A stretch of DNA of 64,000 nucleotides from Dioscorea cayenensis subsp. rotundata (lineage: Eukaryota > Streptophyta > Magnoliopsida > Dioscoreales > Dioscoreaceae): contig NC_052489.1 of assembly GCF_009730915.1 (NCBI RefSeq), forward strand, positions 22,437,916-22,501,915, given 5' to 3'. Position 1 is the stretch's first letter; every line of letters starts with the position of its first letter. Shown piece after piece: positions 44,560 to 55,881 of this stretch. A model generated the notes under the pieces. That model was not told the origin of the DNA, did no database searches, and worked only from the letters and a program-made list of their open reading frames with translations. A program made the translations under genes and the position numbers.

Positions 44560-45280
44560 AGGGATGGTAACGAGGCGGGGTGGGGGTGGGGAGGCCCCGC
44601 CCCATCCCCATCCCCATCCCCGTCATTGGCGGGGACGGGGATTCCCCATATCTGATTCCCAGATGGGGGAAATTTGTTTCCCCATCCCCACGGGGATCCT
44701 CTCCCCACAGAGATTCCCACGTGGATTCTCTATTTGCAAACATATTATTACATTTTGGAACATGAAAACTACTCTACATAGATATTTACATAAAAATATA
44801 ATAACATCAACTACTCAACAACGAGCTCAATAAACTTGTCAAACCAACATTTAAAAACTTAAAAAAATTCTCCAAATGATTGTTAATATAAAACAAAACA
44901 TAAAATTTGGAATTCATACAAGTAGGTAGTATGCCATTACAATCAAATACAATGACTTAACAAATGTACTTAGAATTTTGAATTTATATAAAACCTCTCC
45001 TATCTAATTTTAATTGTTAATAGTTTAAAATAAATAGTTTATGTGGTTAGTCTAATTAAATTTAATATAGAGTTTTTTATATCATTATTTAGGCCTTTGA
45101 ATTTTTTATCGTTGAAAAAAATTATATATATATATATATGTATTAATCGGGTCGGGGATCCCTACGGAGTGGGGAGGGCATTCCCAGCCTCCGGCCTTGT
45201 TTAGGGACTCGGGGAATCCTCGTCCCCGTCGGGTCGAGTCCCCGCAGGGATTGGGGATTCTTATCCCCATTACCACCTCT
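44560..45280. mobile_element. GC-rich-ended Mutator-type MITE, family A copy 1, 721 bp
   Basis: Perfect 10-bp target duplications AGCTTCTAAT lie at 44550-44559 and 45281-45290. The ends are inverted: AGGGATGGTAAC at the left, AGAGGTGGTAAT on the complement of the right. Both ends are unusually rich in GGGG/CCCC (GGCGGGGTGGGGGTGGGG; CCCCATCCCCATCCCC), while the middle is AT-rich. The open frames through the GC-rich ends are artefacts of composition. Confidence 0.8.
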
Positions 45281-45290
45281 AGCTTCTAAT

Positions 45291-46389
45291 TTAATGTTTT
45301 GATTTTGGGCCTTTTGTTGATGGTGAAGTAAGAATTGAAACAAGAAAAAAGACCAGGATAAAAAAAATATATGTGAAAAGGGTAAAAAAAAAATCTTATA
45401 TTTCTTAATCAGAATTAAGCTACTAAGATGGAGTCAGAGTAGCTTAATCTGGATTACACTTCATTCTTCATAAATATCTCTCTACTTAATTTTAAATTAT
45501 CTCTCATCTATAAAAAGTGTGAAATGAGTAAAAATAAAAACTTAAATAATTTTAATTTGAAAACAAACAAAATGATTTATTAATTAAGAGAAGCTAACAA
45601 AAATCTTTGAAATTTGTTGGCAATTATCAGTGGTAAATGTTTTATTTAGAATTATAATATACGCAACCAAAATCTAGTTTGGTTGGAATTTAAATGAGTA
45701 CAAATGAGTCAGATAAATATTGTAGCTAGACAGGATTTTTTGTTTCAATATTATTTAAATCCATTTTAACTTTCAATATTATTTAAATCCATTTTAACGA
45801 AGATCCTTGATAATGGAATAAAAAATAGTAATTCATTTCAGGATTTAGACCATATTTGAAATGTGAAAGTTGAATAATTTGAAAACAAATTTTGAGTGAA
45901 ATTTAGATTTGAATTATTTTTGTTCTAACTCTGTTTATACAATTTGTAATAAAATCAAGTTGATCATTTAATTTATAGAATTTAAATGGATTTGAAATAG
46001 AAATAATTCAATTTTAAAATATAGAAATGGAATGAAAACAATTTCAATTAAAAAAAAAAAAAAATGCAATTGTAGCTGTTTAAATCCAATTTCAACTATA
46101 CAAATAGAATTATTTCCAATCCATTTATAAATATAAAAACTTTTCAAAAAAAAAAAGGTTTTCAAACAATTAATTAGCTGTTTCTAATTAATTCGTTTCT
46201 AATTTGCTTTTAAAGATTATAGAAATATAAAATAAAATAAAATAAAATAATTTTTCAATTCATTAATCCATATATACATATCAAATTTTTATTCCAATAA
46301 ATTTATTTAATAAGAAATATCAACAAATCAAAAACAAAACTTGTCATAGCTTGCATCTAAAGTACTATCTGTTCAGACTTAGGGTAGTT
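45291..46389. other. AT-rich spacer with a 28-bp tandem duplication
   Basis: A perfect 28-bp unit starting TTTCAATATTATTTAAATCC lies at 45743-45770 and 45771-45798. Short AAATA and T/A runs elsewhere. No gene. Confidence 0.5.
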
Positions 46390-46942
46390 AATGTTGCGGG
46401 GATTTACCAGAGAATATATTCCCCTGCCATGGTCCTGAATTTATAAGGCCATTCGTCTCCAAACCCGAATACAGGGATAATTTTTTTTCCCATTTCCTTC
46501 CTAGGGGATTATCCTTATTCGGAGATTCCCTTATTTAGATTAATTTTCTAAAATATTATTATTATTTAAAATAAAATTTATAAAATACGTGGTAAAAATC
46601 TCATAGAAATATTTGATAATTGAATCAAGAAATACATTTGAAAATGTTAGCAGTGGATATGTTAAAGGCCCAACACCAATATACACATTCCTTATATGGT
46701 GTTTATGTTGAAGGCCCAACACCAATACATGATAAATAAGGCTACAACTTTATTTAATTTTTTTTTTGGTAATGTTCATTTAATTATTAGTAATTTAATT
46801 AAATTATATCCCGTACCGGGAGAAGTATGTTCCGTACCGGGCACTGACCTCAATCCCCAAAAATTATTCCCGTCCCTTGTCCCGATAGAGCGGGGAATCA
46901 TGCAAGTTTCCACGTCTGGGCTGAGGCCCATTGACAACTCTA
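46378..46942. mobile_element. Possible third, decayed member of the GC-rich-ended MITE family
   Basis: The left part (AGGGTAGTTAATGTTGCGGG, with TTCCCC/CAGGG blocks to about 46535) and the right part (CCGTCCCTTGTCCCG ... CCCATTGACAACTCT) are GC-rich and roughly inverted around an AT-rich middle, like the two well-defined copies at 44560 and 61434. The flanking duplication is not clear. A GAAGGCCCAACACCAATA phrase occurs twice inside (about 46664 and 46709). Confidence 0.4.
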
Positions 46943-49892
46943 CTAACAACTCTACTAAGAGTACTAATTTTTCTCCATAGCAACAAAACTCCCCTTAAGG
47001 TGCTAACTACCATCCTATGATTAATCAATAGTCTAGTTAGATGATGTAATGGAGGATAATTTTTGAGATGACTAAGGGTAAAAGACATGTCAGACATCCA
47101 ACTCGACAAACTCGGTGCATGTTTTCTCCCGCCAAAACTTGATAATAGTCATATTTTCACCCTTCATAGGAGGCTCACTATGTCCCTCCTTCATTTGAAA
47201 TAATTCATATCAAGTTCCAAATACATGTTCTATGTCAATCAATTTATTTAGAAAATCTTGTCTAAGTAATTGAATAAAGTAGTATTTGATGCAAACAAAA
47301 ACTATAATTAAAACAGGTAAATAAAATGCTTATTCATCAGAATTTATTATATTTTTAATTCTTACATAGCATTTGGATCCAAAAGTAGAAAAGACAGAAA
47401 AGGAAGAGAAAGAGAAAGAAAGGAAGGGAAAGTAAGGAAAATGAAAAGAAGAGTTGAGCCCTTATTTGGATAGTCAAGTTTTACAAAGGGAAAGGAAAGA
47501 AAGGTTGTTAAGTACACCTTGTCAATTTGGTTAAGGAGGGAAAGAGAAAGGAAAGGAAAAGATATAAAATAATGTAATTTACAAATTATACCTTTGTTAT
47601 TAAATAAAAATTACTTATTTATATTTAAACACATACATTATCAATATCTTAAACAAATTCACACTTTAAGTAGTTTTTTTTATAAACATTGAAATTATTA
47701 CTCCAAAATTATGAGTAATGTATGATTCCTTTCCGTATCAATTATCAATTAATATTTAGAGATAGATCTTACATATATTTTTACCTCCTCAAAACAAAAA
47801 GACTCAAAATGAGTGAAGTTTTTTCTATTTGGAATTGTTTTAGGTCTAATTTCTATTATTTCGGCAGGATTATTTATAACTGTATATTTATAATATAGAA
47901 GCGGTGATGAGTTGGATCTTTAATTGAGTAATATTTTTTTTTTGTTTGACTTGAAAAACAAAATAAGCGAATAAACAAATAAACAAATATATGATTGCAT
48001 ATATTTTCTTTAAGATATTTTGCATATTAACAAGTAAAACAAAAGTCCTAAAACATATGAGAATGATGTGATGCTGACCATAAACAATTAAAAAGCACAT
48101 AATAACAAAAACAATATAATAATGATTGCCTAAAAAAGAGAAATCTAGTGATATAGCAATGTTCAAGACAATATAGATGTGTGATCTACATTGATAAGTA
48201 AAGAGAGAAAAATCAAAACACAAGATCAAATCGATGCAAGATATATTGAATTAACAATAAGGATCGAAAATGCAATGTAACAAGCTTACTTTCTAAACAA
48301 GATGATTGGTGCCTAGTGAACTTTAATTACAATAAAATTATATTGAAAAAGTGGAAGAAGAACTTTATAAAGTAATGTTATATAATTAATCAAAAAAATT
48401 GCGGGTATTAAGGTTCTTCTAAAACTTATAAAATTTTTAAGAGGTTCTTCCTCCCCCAGCACCCCAAATAGAGAGGCCAAAAAAAGTGAGGTTTTGGAAT
48501 TCGGAGAATCAAAGTTAACGCTTCCTTTCTCTTCATAAAAGTAAAAAATTTATCCAAACAAAGGGATGGCTAACTTTGACTCTACTTAAACTCTCCAATG
48601 TTTTTTTTTTTTTACTTTCGTTCCTCAACCCTCAATCTAAACATAACATTAAAATTAGCACCTAGTAATTATAGGCGCTCATTTTCTTATAGAGAAAAAA
48701 AGCTGTCTAAATCAAGCTCAATTTCTAGATCTAGCATAGAAATTTAGAGAAACCAATGCAATTTAACATTTAAAATCTCCTAAAATTTATCTTTGGATAT
48801 AAGATAGATGTCTCATTTGTATCGACTAATTTCTCTTTATTTGATGGCAAGTTTTTTTTAACGAATGTTGTGGGATTTTTTGAATGCAAGTACACGCTAT
48901 AGTGAACAAAAAAAAATAATGATAAGAGAGTATAAGCTACCTAAATTACTCTAAGCCTAATTCTATGTATTTGATTAATAATATTAAAAAGATTTATTTT
49001 AAAAGGATCTAATTTGAGAAATAGAGAGAGAAATAATCTGACAAGGAGAAATATCAACGCTAAAAGGTTCTAGGGTTTCCAAGTTCACTAGACTAATTCC
49101 ACCTAGATTATCTAGTTCAATCAATTGATGTTTATTTCTTATATATATTATTATCAAATTTAAAACTCAAGCTTGGAGATGAATCCGAGTAGAATCTTTG
49201 CTCCCAACCATCTTTTCTTTCCGCGATTCTTCTTATTTCCTTCTCAAACCATGGTCCTTTTTATAACCTGATTGTCAAGATGGAGCCTAGGCCCCAAAAG
49301 TGCAGTGTCTAGGCGCTAAGTTTTCTAATTCACACTTGTTAATATTGTAGTGCCTAGGTACTAGACTTTTTATTTTGTTTGCTCATTCTTAGTTGAAACT
49401 TGCTCTTTTTTCTCCTTTTTTCCTATAATGCAAAAACAACAAGATTAAGAGTAAATTTGATTCAAAATAATATTCACATTTCATTGGTCATGAGTTAAAG
49501 AAAATAGAACTCATTAATTGAGTGAAAATTATACTTATTAATAAATTAAAGTAAAAATACATGAAATTGCAACAAAAAGCTTAATACCATATGTTTTAAG
49601 GTGATGATCCCTGCAAATGTAAAAACCAAACACCCTTATTTTGCCAAACTCCATTAAAATTCTTGACTCCAAATCATCAAGCAATAGATGATATGTAAAT
49701 CTTACTACATTAGCCTTATGGGAAGAAAGTTATTTGTTTCATTTTTTTTTTATTAAATGTGTTTTTTAATCTTGGATGAATAGGATAAGGGACGCAAACT
49801 AATATGAAGCTAGCAAATAAAATCATAAGAAATTATTATAGTGAAGCATACACAATAAACTAATGTGAAAATAAATCATTCAATATATATAT
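46943..49892. other. AT-rich intergenic sequence, no gene seen
   Basis: Only low-complexity open frames were seen (for example 47888-48229 minus, a Phe/Ile/Tyr-rich frame from AT-rich DNA). A purine-rich GGAAAG stretch at 47385-47560 has no repeat order. Confidence 0.5.
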
Positions 49893-50175
49893 TGTTGTAT
49901 ATGGCTTATATACAAGGGTGAATGGGCATATGGGAGGCAGCAAGATGGGTTGGCCATGGGGTGCAGGGGCAACGCCTTGCGGTACAATACAAGGGTACTT
50001 TGGTAAATTGTACTGGGTAGGGTTTCTATTTATGCATAATTCAATTCTAATAAGAGAATCGACAACTACTCCACTCCCAAGGACGTAGGTATACTCTGTC
50101 GAATCTCGTTAAATCTTGTGTCTTTGTGTGATTACTTTCATGTTTTTCTTTTGATCATTGTTAAATTTCTCTACA
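49893..50175 (+). repeat. 5' LTR of Copia-2
   Basis: It starts TGTTGTATATGGC and ends TTTCTCTACA, directly before the primer-binding site. Shares CAATTCTAATAAGAGAATCG and GGACGTAGG blocks with the 3' LTR. Confidence 0.88.
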
Positions 50176-50201
50176 ATTGGTATCAGAGATATTTTTTGAA
50201 C

Positions 50202-53200
50202 ATGATGAACCCCGTTGTGAAGTTTGATGTGGGAAAGTTTGATTGAACTGGAAACTTCGGCTTATGGCAACAGAGGGTCAACGATCTGTTGGAGCAGCAA
50301 CAGATGTTGAAAGCTTTTTGGGAGACTAAACCTCAAACCATAGACAATGCCGATTGGGAGAAAATTAAATACAGGCGAGAGCGGCGGCAGTAATTTGGTT
50401 TTGTTTGGAAAATGTTGTGTTATACCACATCATGCATCTCTCATCTCCAGTAGAGGTTTGGAAGAAATTGGAAGCCCGGTATATGTCAAGATCTTTGGTG
50501 AATAAACTGTATCTGAAGCAGAAGCTATACGGGTTGAAGATGCAATAAAGTGGAGATTTGGTGGCACATATCAACTTCTTTAACCAAACAATTATCATTT
50601 TGCTGAGAATTGAGGTTAGGATTGAAGATGAAGATAAGGTGATGATATTGTTGTGTTCTTTACCACCTTTGTATGAGCACCTGGTGATGACACTCACATT
50701 GGGGAAGGATACAATTAAGGTAGATGAGATTACTATTGCACTGTTAGCCCACAACCAGTGCAGGCAGAATATTTCTAAGGGTTCTGTGACTGAAGGACTC
50801 TATATGAAAGGGAATCAAAAACGTGGAAGAAGGTAAGGAAAGGGCAGTTTGTGAAAAAGAAATTTCAGATCAAAATCTAGATGCAGAAAACCTACGCAGT
50901 GCTACAGAAGTCCGCATATTTACTATATTCGAAAGGATTGTCCAATGAAGAAGAAACAGCTTGATGAGAAGAATGATGTTTCATCAAAATCTATAAATAT
51001 TACTCAAAACAATAATTCAGATTGCAGCGATGGAGATCTTCTTCCAGATTCATCATGTCAACCATCTGATTCTTGGATTCTGGATACTGGTTGCTCGTTT
51101 CATATGACTCCCAACAAGGACTAGTTCAGTTCATATACAACTGGAAGTTTTGGTTTCATCTACATGGGCAACAACAAGACGTGTGATGTTGCTGGTGTTA
51201 GGATTATGCCCTCGAATGTTAATGAGGATACTTGTATTAGGGCATTTCATTTGTATTATACATTCTTATTCTTATTAAATAGGCATTTATTTTGATGTTC
51301 ATATAAATCTTGTGATGGCATTATAATTAGTTTTGAATATCATAGTCCATGTGTATGAAGTTAAACCTTCTACTCTTTGTGGGATAAAGAGGAGAGCACT
51401 AGAAGAGTTTGGTACTTATACACTTAAATAATTCGCAAATCGGAGAATCTTCAATTGGGCGTTAAAGGTTCGTAAGGATTTGTATGACATATACTTTGAC
51501 AAAGAGTGCTAGTTGAACACTATGGAATAGTAGGAGTATATGTCATAAATGCATCATTTGGGAATTGGTGTATTCGAATATAATTCGCAACAATCCAATC
51601 ACATGGATTTTACTTTTTCACAGTCAATGATTGAGATTATTGGTTATGATCATATGAGTGGACCTTAGACCTGAGGTATCATGATCACAATGTACTTATG
51701 ATGTCTAGTCTGTTACTAGAGTTGTTAGGCTCAGTTTACCTTTTGGTAGGGCCAACCTCGAAGTGCGACTATGTCGGACAAGTAGCAGTTGTGAGTGATC
51801 ACCAAGAATGAATTCATTCTCTCGGAAGTAAACGAGTTAGTATCCTATGTGATTATAAGTATGTGAGATTAGAAGACCTTGGCCAAGGCAGTCAAACTAA
51901 TCGTTTGGTACACGAAGGGTAGTTTGGTAGTCTCACCACACTATAATTATTTGCGTATGATCGAGTTCAGTGAGTTTGATAACTACTATGGCTCTCACTC
52001 GGTTCGGATACAAGAACGAAAGGTTTATACACATATGGTAATCATAATCAGAGAGGTTCGTAATGATCTACTCATTCGTGTTCAATTGGGTTACGATGTG
52101 GGGCCACCGGGCTAGCTAGGTGTCACCCACATCCTTTGGTATCCTTCCATTGCCAATCAAAACAAACTTAGGGAGTCACGCTTAAAGGGATAAAGAATTA
52201 GCCTCGTTTTGAGTACATGGTTAAATTGTTAATTTATAATTTTACTTGATGGGATTAGTGAAATTATAAATTGGTCTAGAGTTTTTGTCTTTAGTTTAAA
52301 TTTTGATTTAAGTTCGATGGAGTCGAATAGATAATCAAAATTATAAGAACTCAAAGACAAAAGTGGTTTTAGTTACATTAGGACTCATATTTCCAATAGA
52401 ACTTCTATAGTAATGTTGATCATATTATAAAGGTTCATATTTTGAATAGGACTTCATAATTGAATAATGTTTATCATATTATAAAGGTTCATATTTCAAA
52501 TAGAACTCGTAATTGAATAATGTTTATCATGTTTTATGAAATCTCTATAAATATGACTCCTCTCTAACTATAGAATCAATCAATTAATTCTCTAGTAAGA
52601 AAAATCCCCAAGCTCTCTCTTCCTCTCTAACCCTAGCCGCTATTTGGAGAAGAAGAGGAGATTGTCTCTTAATTCCGGCGTGCAATCTAGAGACGTGGGA
52701 CTTTCGTTCGGCACTAGGAGATCTATGATAATCCGAGAGACAACTTCAACACATCAAAAGAAAATCATTAAGAGGTAATTTTCTATGCCTTTTAATTAAA
52801 TTACGGTGTTCATTAAAACAATCAGAATATATCGCAAATATATTGTTACTTCTGCATGCCTTTTTGATGTTATTTGATTTTTTTGATATTACCTAATAGT
52901 TGGAAAGGGACAAAAAAGAATTTAGATGCATGATGATGTTGTTCGTACCTTGTATGATGTTAGGCACATTCCATAATTGAAGAATAATCTGATCTCACTT
53001 GGCACATTACATGCGAGCGGTTTTAGCTACAAAACTGAGGAGGATTGCATTATGGTGAGTAAGGATGCATTGATAGTGACGAAGAGAAATAGGAGTGCTG
53101 GGAACATCTACAGATTGATTGGGAGTACAGTTGTAGATGGAGTAGCAATTGCAGAATCAGATCAAGATAGTACTTTTCTTTGGCACATGAGACTAAGTCA

Positions 53201-55450
53201 TCTCAGTGAAAGTGAGATGGTTGCTCTTTATAAAAGTGGTTTGCTAAAGGGAGTTAGTTGCTGCAAGTTATATTTCTGCAAGTATTGTTTACTGAGAACA
53301 ACAAGTTATATCTCAGTGTAGATGGAGTTAGTTGCAGATTTGCTGAAAGGGCATGTTGCTTGAGGTTGAATGTAGGGCTTCCTAAGAGTTTCTAGTCAGA
53401 AGCAGTTAATATGGCATGTTATATCCTAAATAGATCACCACGGGCCTCATTGGATGTAAAAACTATAGAGGAAGTGTGGACATGTAATGAAGTTGATTTT
53501 TTAGGACTGTAAATCTTTGGATGTTCAACCTATGTGCGTATTCCTGGTGATGAGAGGTCCAAGCTTGATCCAAAGTCTAAGAGGTGCATATTCTTGGGCT
53601 ATATAAAAGGGGTTAAGGGTTATAAGTTATGAGATCTAGTGGCGAAAAAGATGTTGATTAATAGAGATGCACTATTTGATGAGCAGTCAATGTTGCAGGA
53701 AAGTGGTGGAAATCATGTACCGATTTCAGTGGAAAATAGATAAAATATAGTGGAGGTGGAGCTGGAACTACAATAACCTGGAAAGACTGAGAGTTCAAGT
53801 TCAAGAGAGGAAAGATTAGTTTCAGATAGTGAACTGGGAAAACCCAAACGCATAATTATGCCACCAACCATGGTTTTGAAGATTTAGTTGTTTTTGCACT
53901 TATAGTTAGTGATGCAGATCCTACTTTTTTCCAAGATGCTATGAGTGATCAAAATTAAGATAAGTGGCTTGGTACTATGATTGAAGAGATAGAGTCTCTC
54001 CATAAAAACAAGACTTGGGTGCATGTTGGTTGAACTTCCTCCAGGGAAATGGGCTATTGGGTGCAAGTGGGTCTACAAAAAAAAAAATAGTCAGTATCAG
54101 AAAAAGAAGGGGAAAAGTTCAAGGCTAGACTTGTGGCAAAGGGGTACTCACAGCAGAAGGGTATAGATTATGATGAGATCTTTTCTCCTGTGGTCAAACA
54201 CACTTTTATCTAAGTGGTGTTTGGTTTGGTTGCTAGATGGGATCTACATTTAAATGGAACACTTCATTCATGGTGATTTGGAGGAATAGATTTACATGGA
54301 GCAAGCACAAGGGTTTGTTTAACCTAGGTAGGAGCAGTTGGTTTGTAGCCTGAAAAGATTGCTCTATGGTTTGAAGCAATCTATACGATAATGGTACAAA
54401 TGGTTCAATTTGTACATGATCCAGATTGGCTACAGCGTTGTGAGTATGATTGTTGTGTTTATGTTTTAAGCATTGATGATGGTTCTGTTATTTTTCTGCT
54501 ACCGTATGTGGATGATATATTAGTTGCTGCGAAGAATATGAGTGATGTGATAGAATTGAAAGCCTTATTAGGGAAGGAGTTTGATATGAAAGATTTGGGA
54601 GCTACAAAGAAGATTTTGGTATGGAGATATGCAGGGAAAGAAGCTCAAAGAAACTATATTTATCTCAACTGAATTTTGTTGAGAATGTATTGGACAGATT
54701 TGGCATGAGTAGAGCTAAACCAGTTAACATTCCATTGGCTGCCCACTTCAAACTTTCTTAAGATCAATGCCCAAAATCAGAAAGTGAGGTTGAAGGTATG
54801 TCTTCAGTTTCTTATGCTTGTGTAATTGGTTGCTTAATGTATGCTATGGTTTGTACAAGACCAGACATGCTGCTAGTCAAGTCAGCTAGTTCATGTCAAA
54901 GCTTGGTAAGCAACATTGGGAAGCAGTCAAGTGGATTTTCAGGTATCATAGAGGCACTGCAGATTATGGCTTTGTGTTTGGTAGTAAAGAGGGTGATCCT
55001 TCAGTTGAGGGGTATGTGGATTTAGATTACACAAGAGATTTGGATGACAGGAGGTCTACTACAAGATATGTCTTTACTCTTGCAGGAGGGCCTATTTGTT
55101 CGAAGTCTATTGTTCAGTCTATTGTTTCATTGTCCACAACTGAGGCAGAATATATTGTAATTGCATAGGCTGCTAAAGAAGCTTTATGGTTTACAGGGCT
55201 GGTCAGAGAATTGGGTATTGAGCAAGGTGGAGTTAGATTGTATTGTGATAGTCAAAGTGCAATCTACTTGGTAAAGAATAAGTCTGTCATGCTAGAACCA
55301 AACATATTGAGGTGAGATTTCACAAAATCAGGGAATTTGTGGCATCTGGTCAGATATTATTAGAGAAGACTCACACCTCAGAGAATGCAACTAATATATT
55401 CACAAAGACAGTGACTACAAAGAAGTTCAAGCATTGCTTGGACTAGATTT
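50202..55450 (+). pseudogene. Copia-2 gag-pol, degenerate, integrase core missing
   Basis: Gag starts at ATG 50202 (MMNPVVKFDVGKFD), followed by an LFLRIEVRIEDEDKVMILLC-like frame to 50836. A degraded zinc knuckle lies near 50890-50940, and the protease motif SWILDTGCSFHMTPN near 51071-51115. A 1.7-kb solo LTR interrupts. Then come NNLISLGTLHASGFSYKTEE (52980) and LWHMRLSHLSE (53177). Just after 53320 the sequence jumps to the far C-terminal integrase part (LNRSPRA, SKRCIFLGY), so the integrase DDE core is deleted. Reverse transcriptase (53950-54670) retains [19 protein letters not shown] and YVDDILVAAKN. RNase H pieces (54800-55170) include RPDMLLVKSA and SLSTTEAEYI. Many stops. Confidence 0.85.
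51196..52898 (+). mobile_element. Solo LTR, 1.7 kb, nested in Copia-2
   Basis: The insert begins TGTTAGG and ends CCTAATA (inverted ends with one mismatch, a CA-to-TA change at the terminus). Flanks are GCTGG (51191-51195) and GTTGG (52899-52903), a 4-of-5 match. It contains a TATA-like CTCTATAAATATG at about 52543-52555 and a CT-rich downstream region, as LTRs do. No internal genes. Retrotransposon coding sequence resumes on either side. Confidence 0.75.
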
Positions 55451-55553
55451 ATGTCTCTAAATGCTAAGGAGGCATGGCACCCAACCCATTTAAATGATGA
55501 GAAGTTCCCCGGTTTTATTTATCTCTATGGGGTATATTCGCCAAGGTGGAGAT

Positions 55554-55828
55554 TGTTGTATATGACTCATATTCAAAGGTGAACGGGCAGAACGGAGCTA
55601 CGGATGGTATAGGGGTATTTTGTTAAATTGTAACGGGTAGAGTTTATATATATATATATATATATATTCATGTGATATGTAACCCTAATTCAATTCTAAT
55701 AAGAGAATCGACAGCCACTCCGCTCTCGAGGACGTAGGCATATATATTCTTCCAAACCTCGTTAAATCTCTTGTTTTTGTGTAATTGCTTTTGGGTTTTC
55801 CTTTTGATCATTGTTAAATTTCTCAACA
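55554..55828 (+). repeat. 3' LTR of Copia-2
   Basis: It starts TGTTGTATATGACTC and ends TTTCTCAACA. It holds a TA microsatellite at about 55648-55668 that is absent in the 5' copy. Confidence 0.88.
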
Positions 55829-55839
55829 TATATATCTAT

Positions 55840-55881
55840 ATGCAATTCGGTTTAAAGCTTATGCAATTCGGTTTAAAGCTT
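55840..55881. repeat. Perfect 21-bp tandem duplication
   Basis: The unit ATGCAATTCGG + TTTAAAGCTT is present twice in a row, immediately beyond the right flank of Copia-2. Confidence 0.9.

Larger units (their letters stand above)
49893..55828 (+). mobile_element. Full-length Copia retrotransposon (Copia-2), old, with nested solo LTR
   Basis: LTRs at 49893-50175 and 55554-55828 (about 280 bp) start TGTTGTATATG and end CTACA or CAACA, with matching 5-bp flanks TATAT (49888-49892, 55829-55833; weak because the target is a TA repeat). A primer-binding site TTGGTATCAGAGAT complementary to initiator Met tRNA follows the 5' LTR at 50177. A purine tract (AAGGTGGAGAT) precedes the 3' LTR. The two LTRs differ visibly, including an extra TA run in the 3' copy (about 55648-55668), so the insertion is older than Copia-1. 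Confidence 0.9.

Noticed and set aside
44535..44833. Several overlapping open frames through GC-rich sequence on both strands
   Set aside because: They arise from the G/C-run ends of a MITE; the same happens at the other copies.
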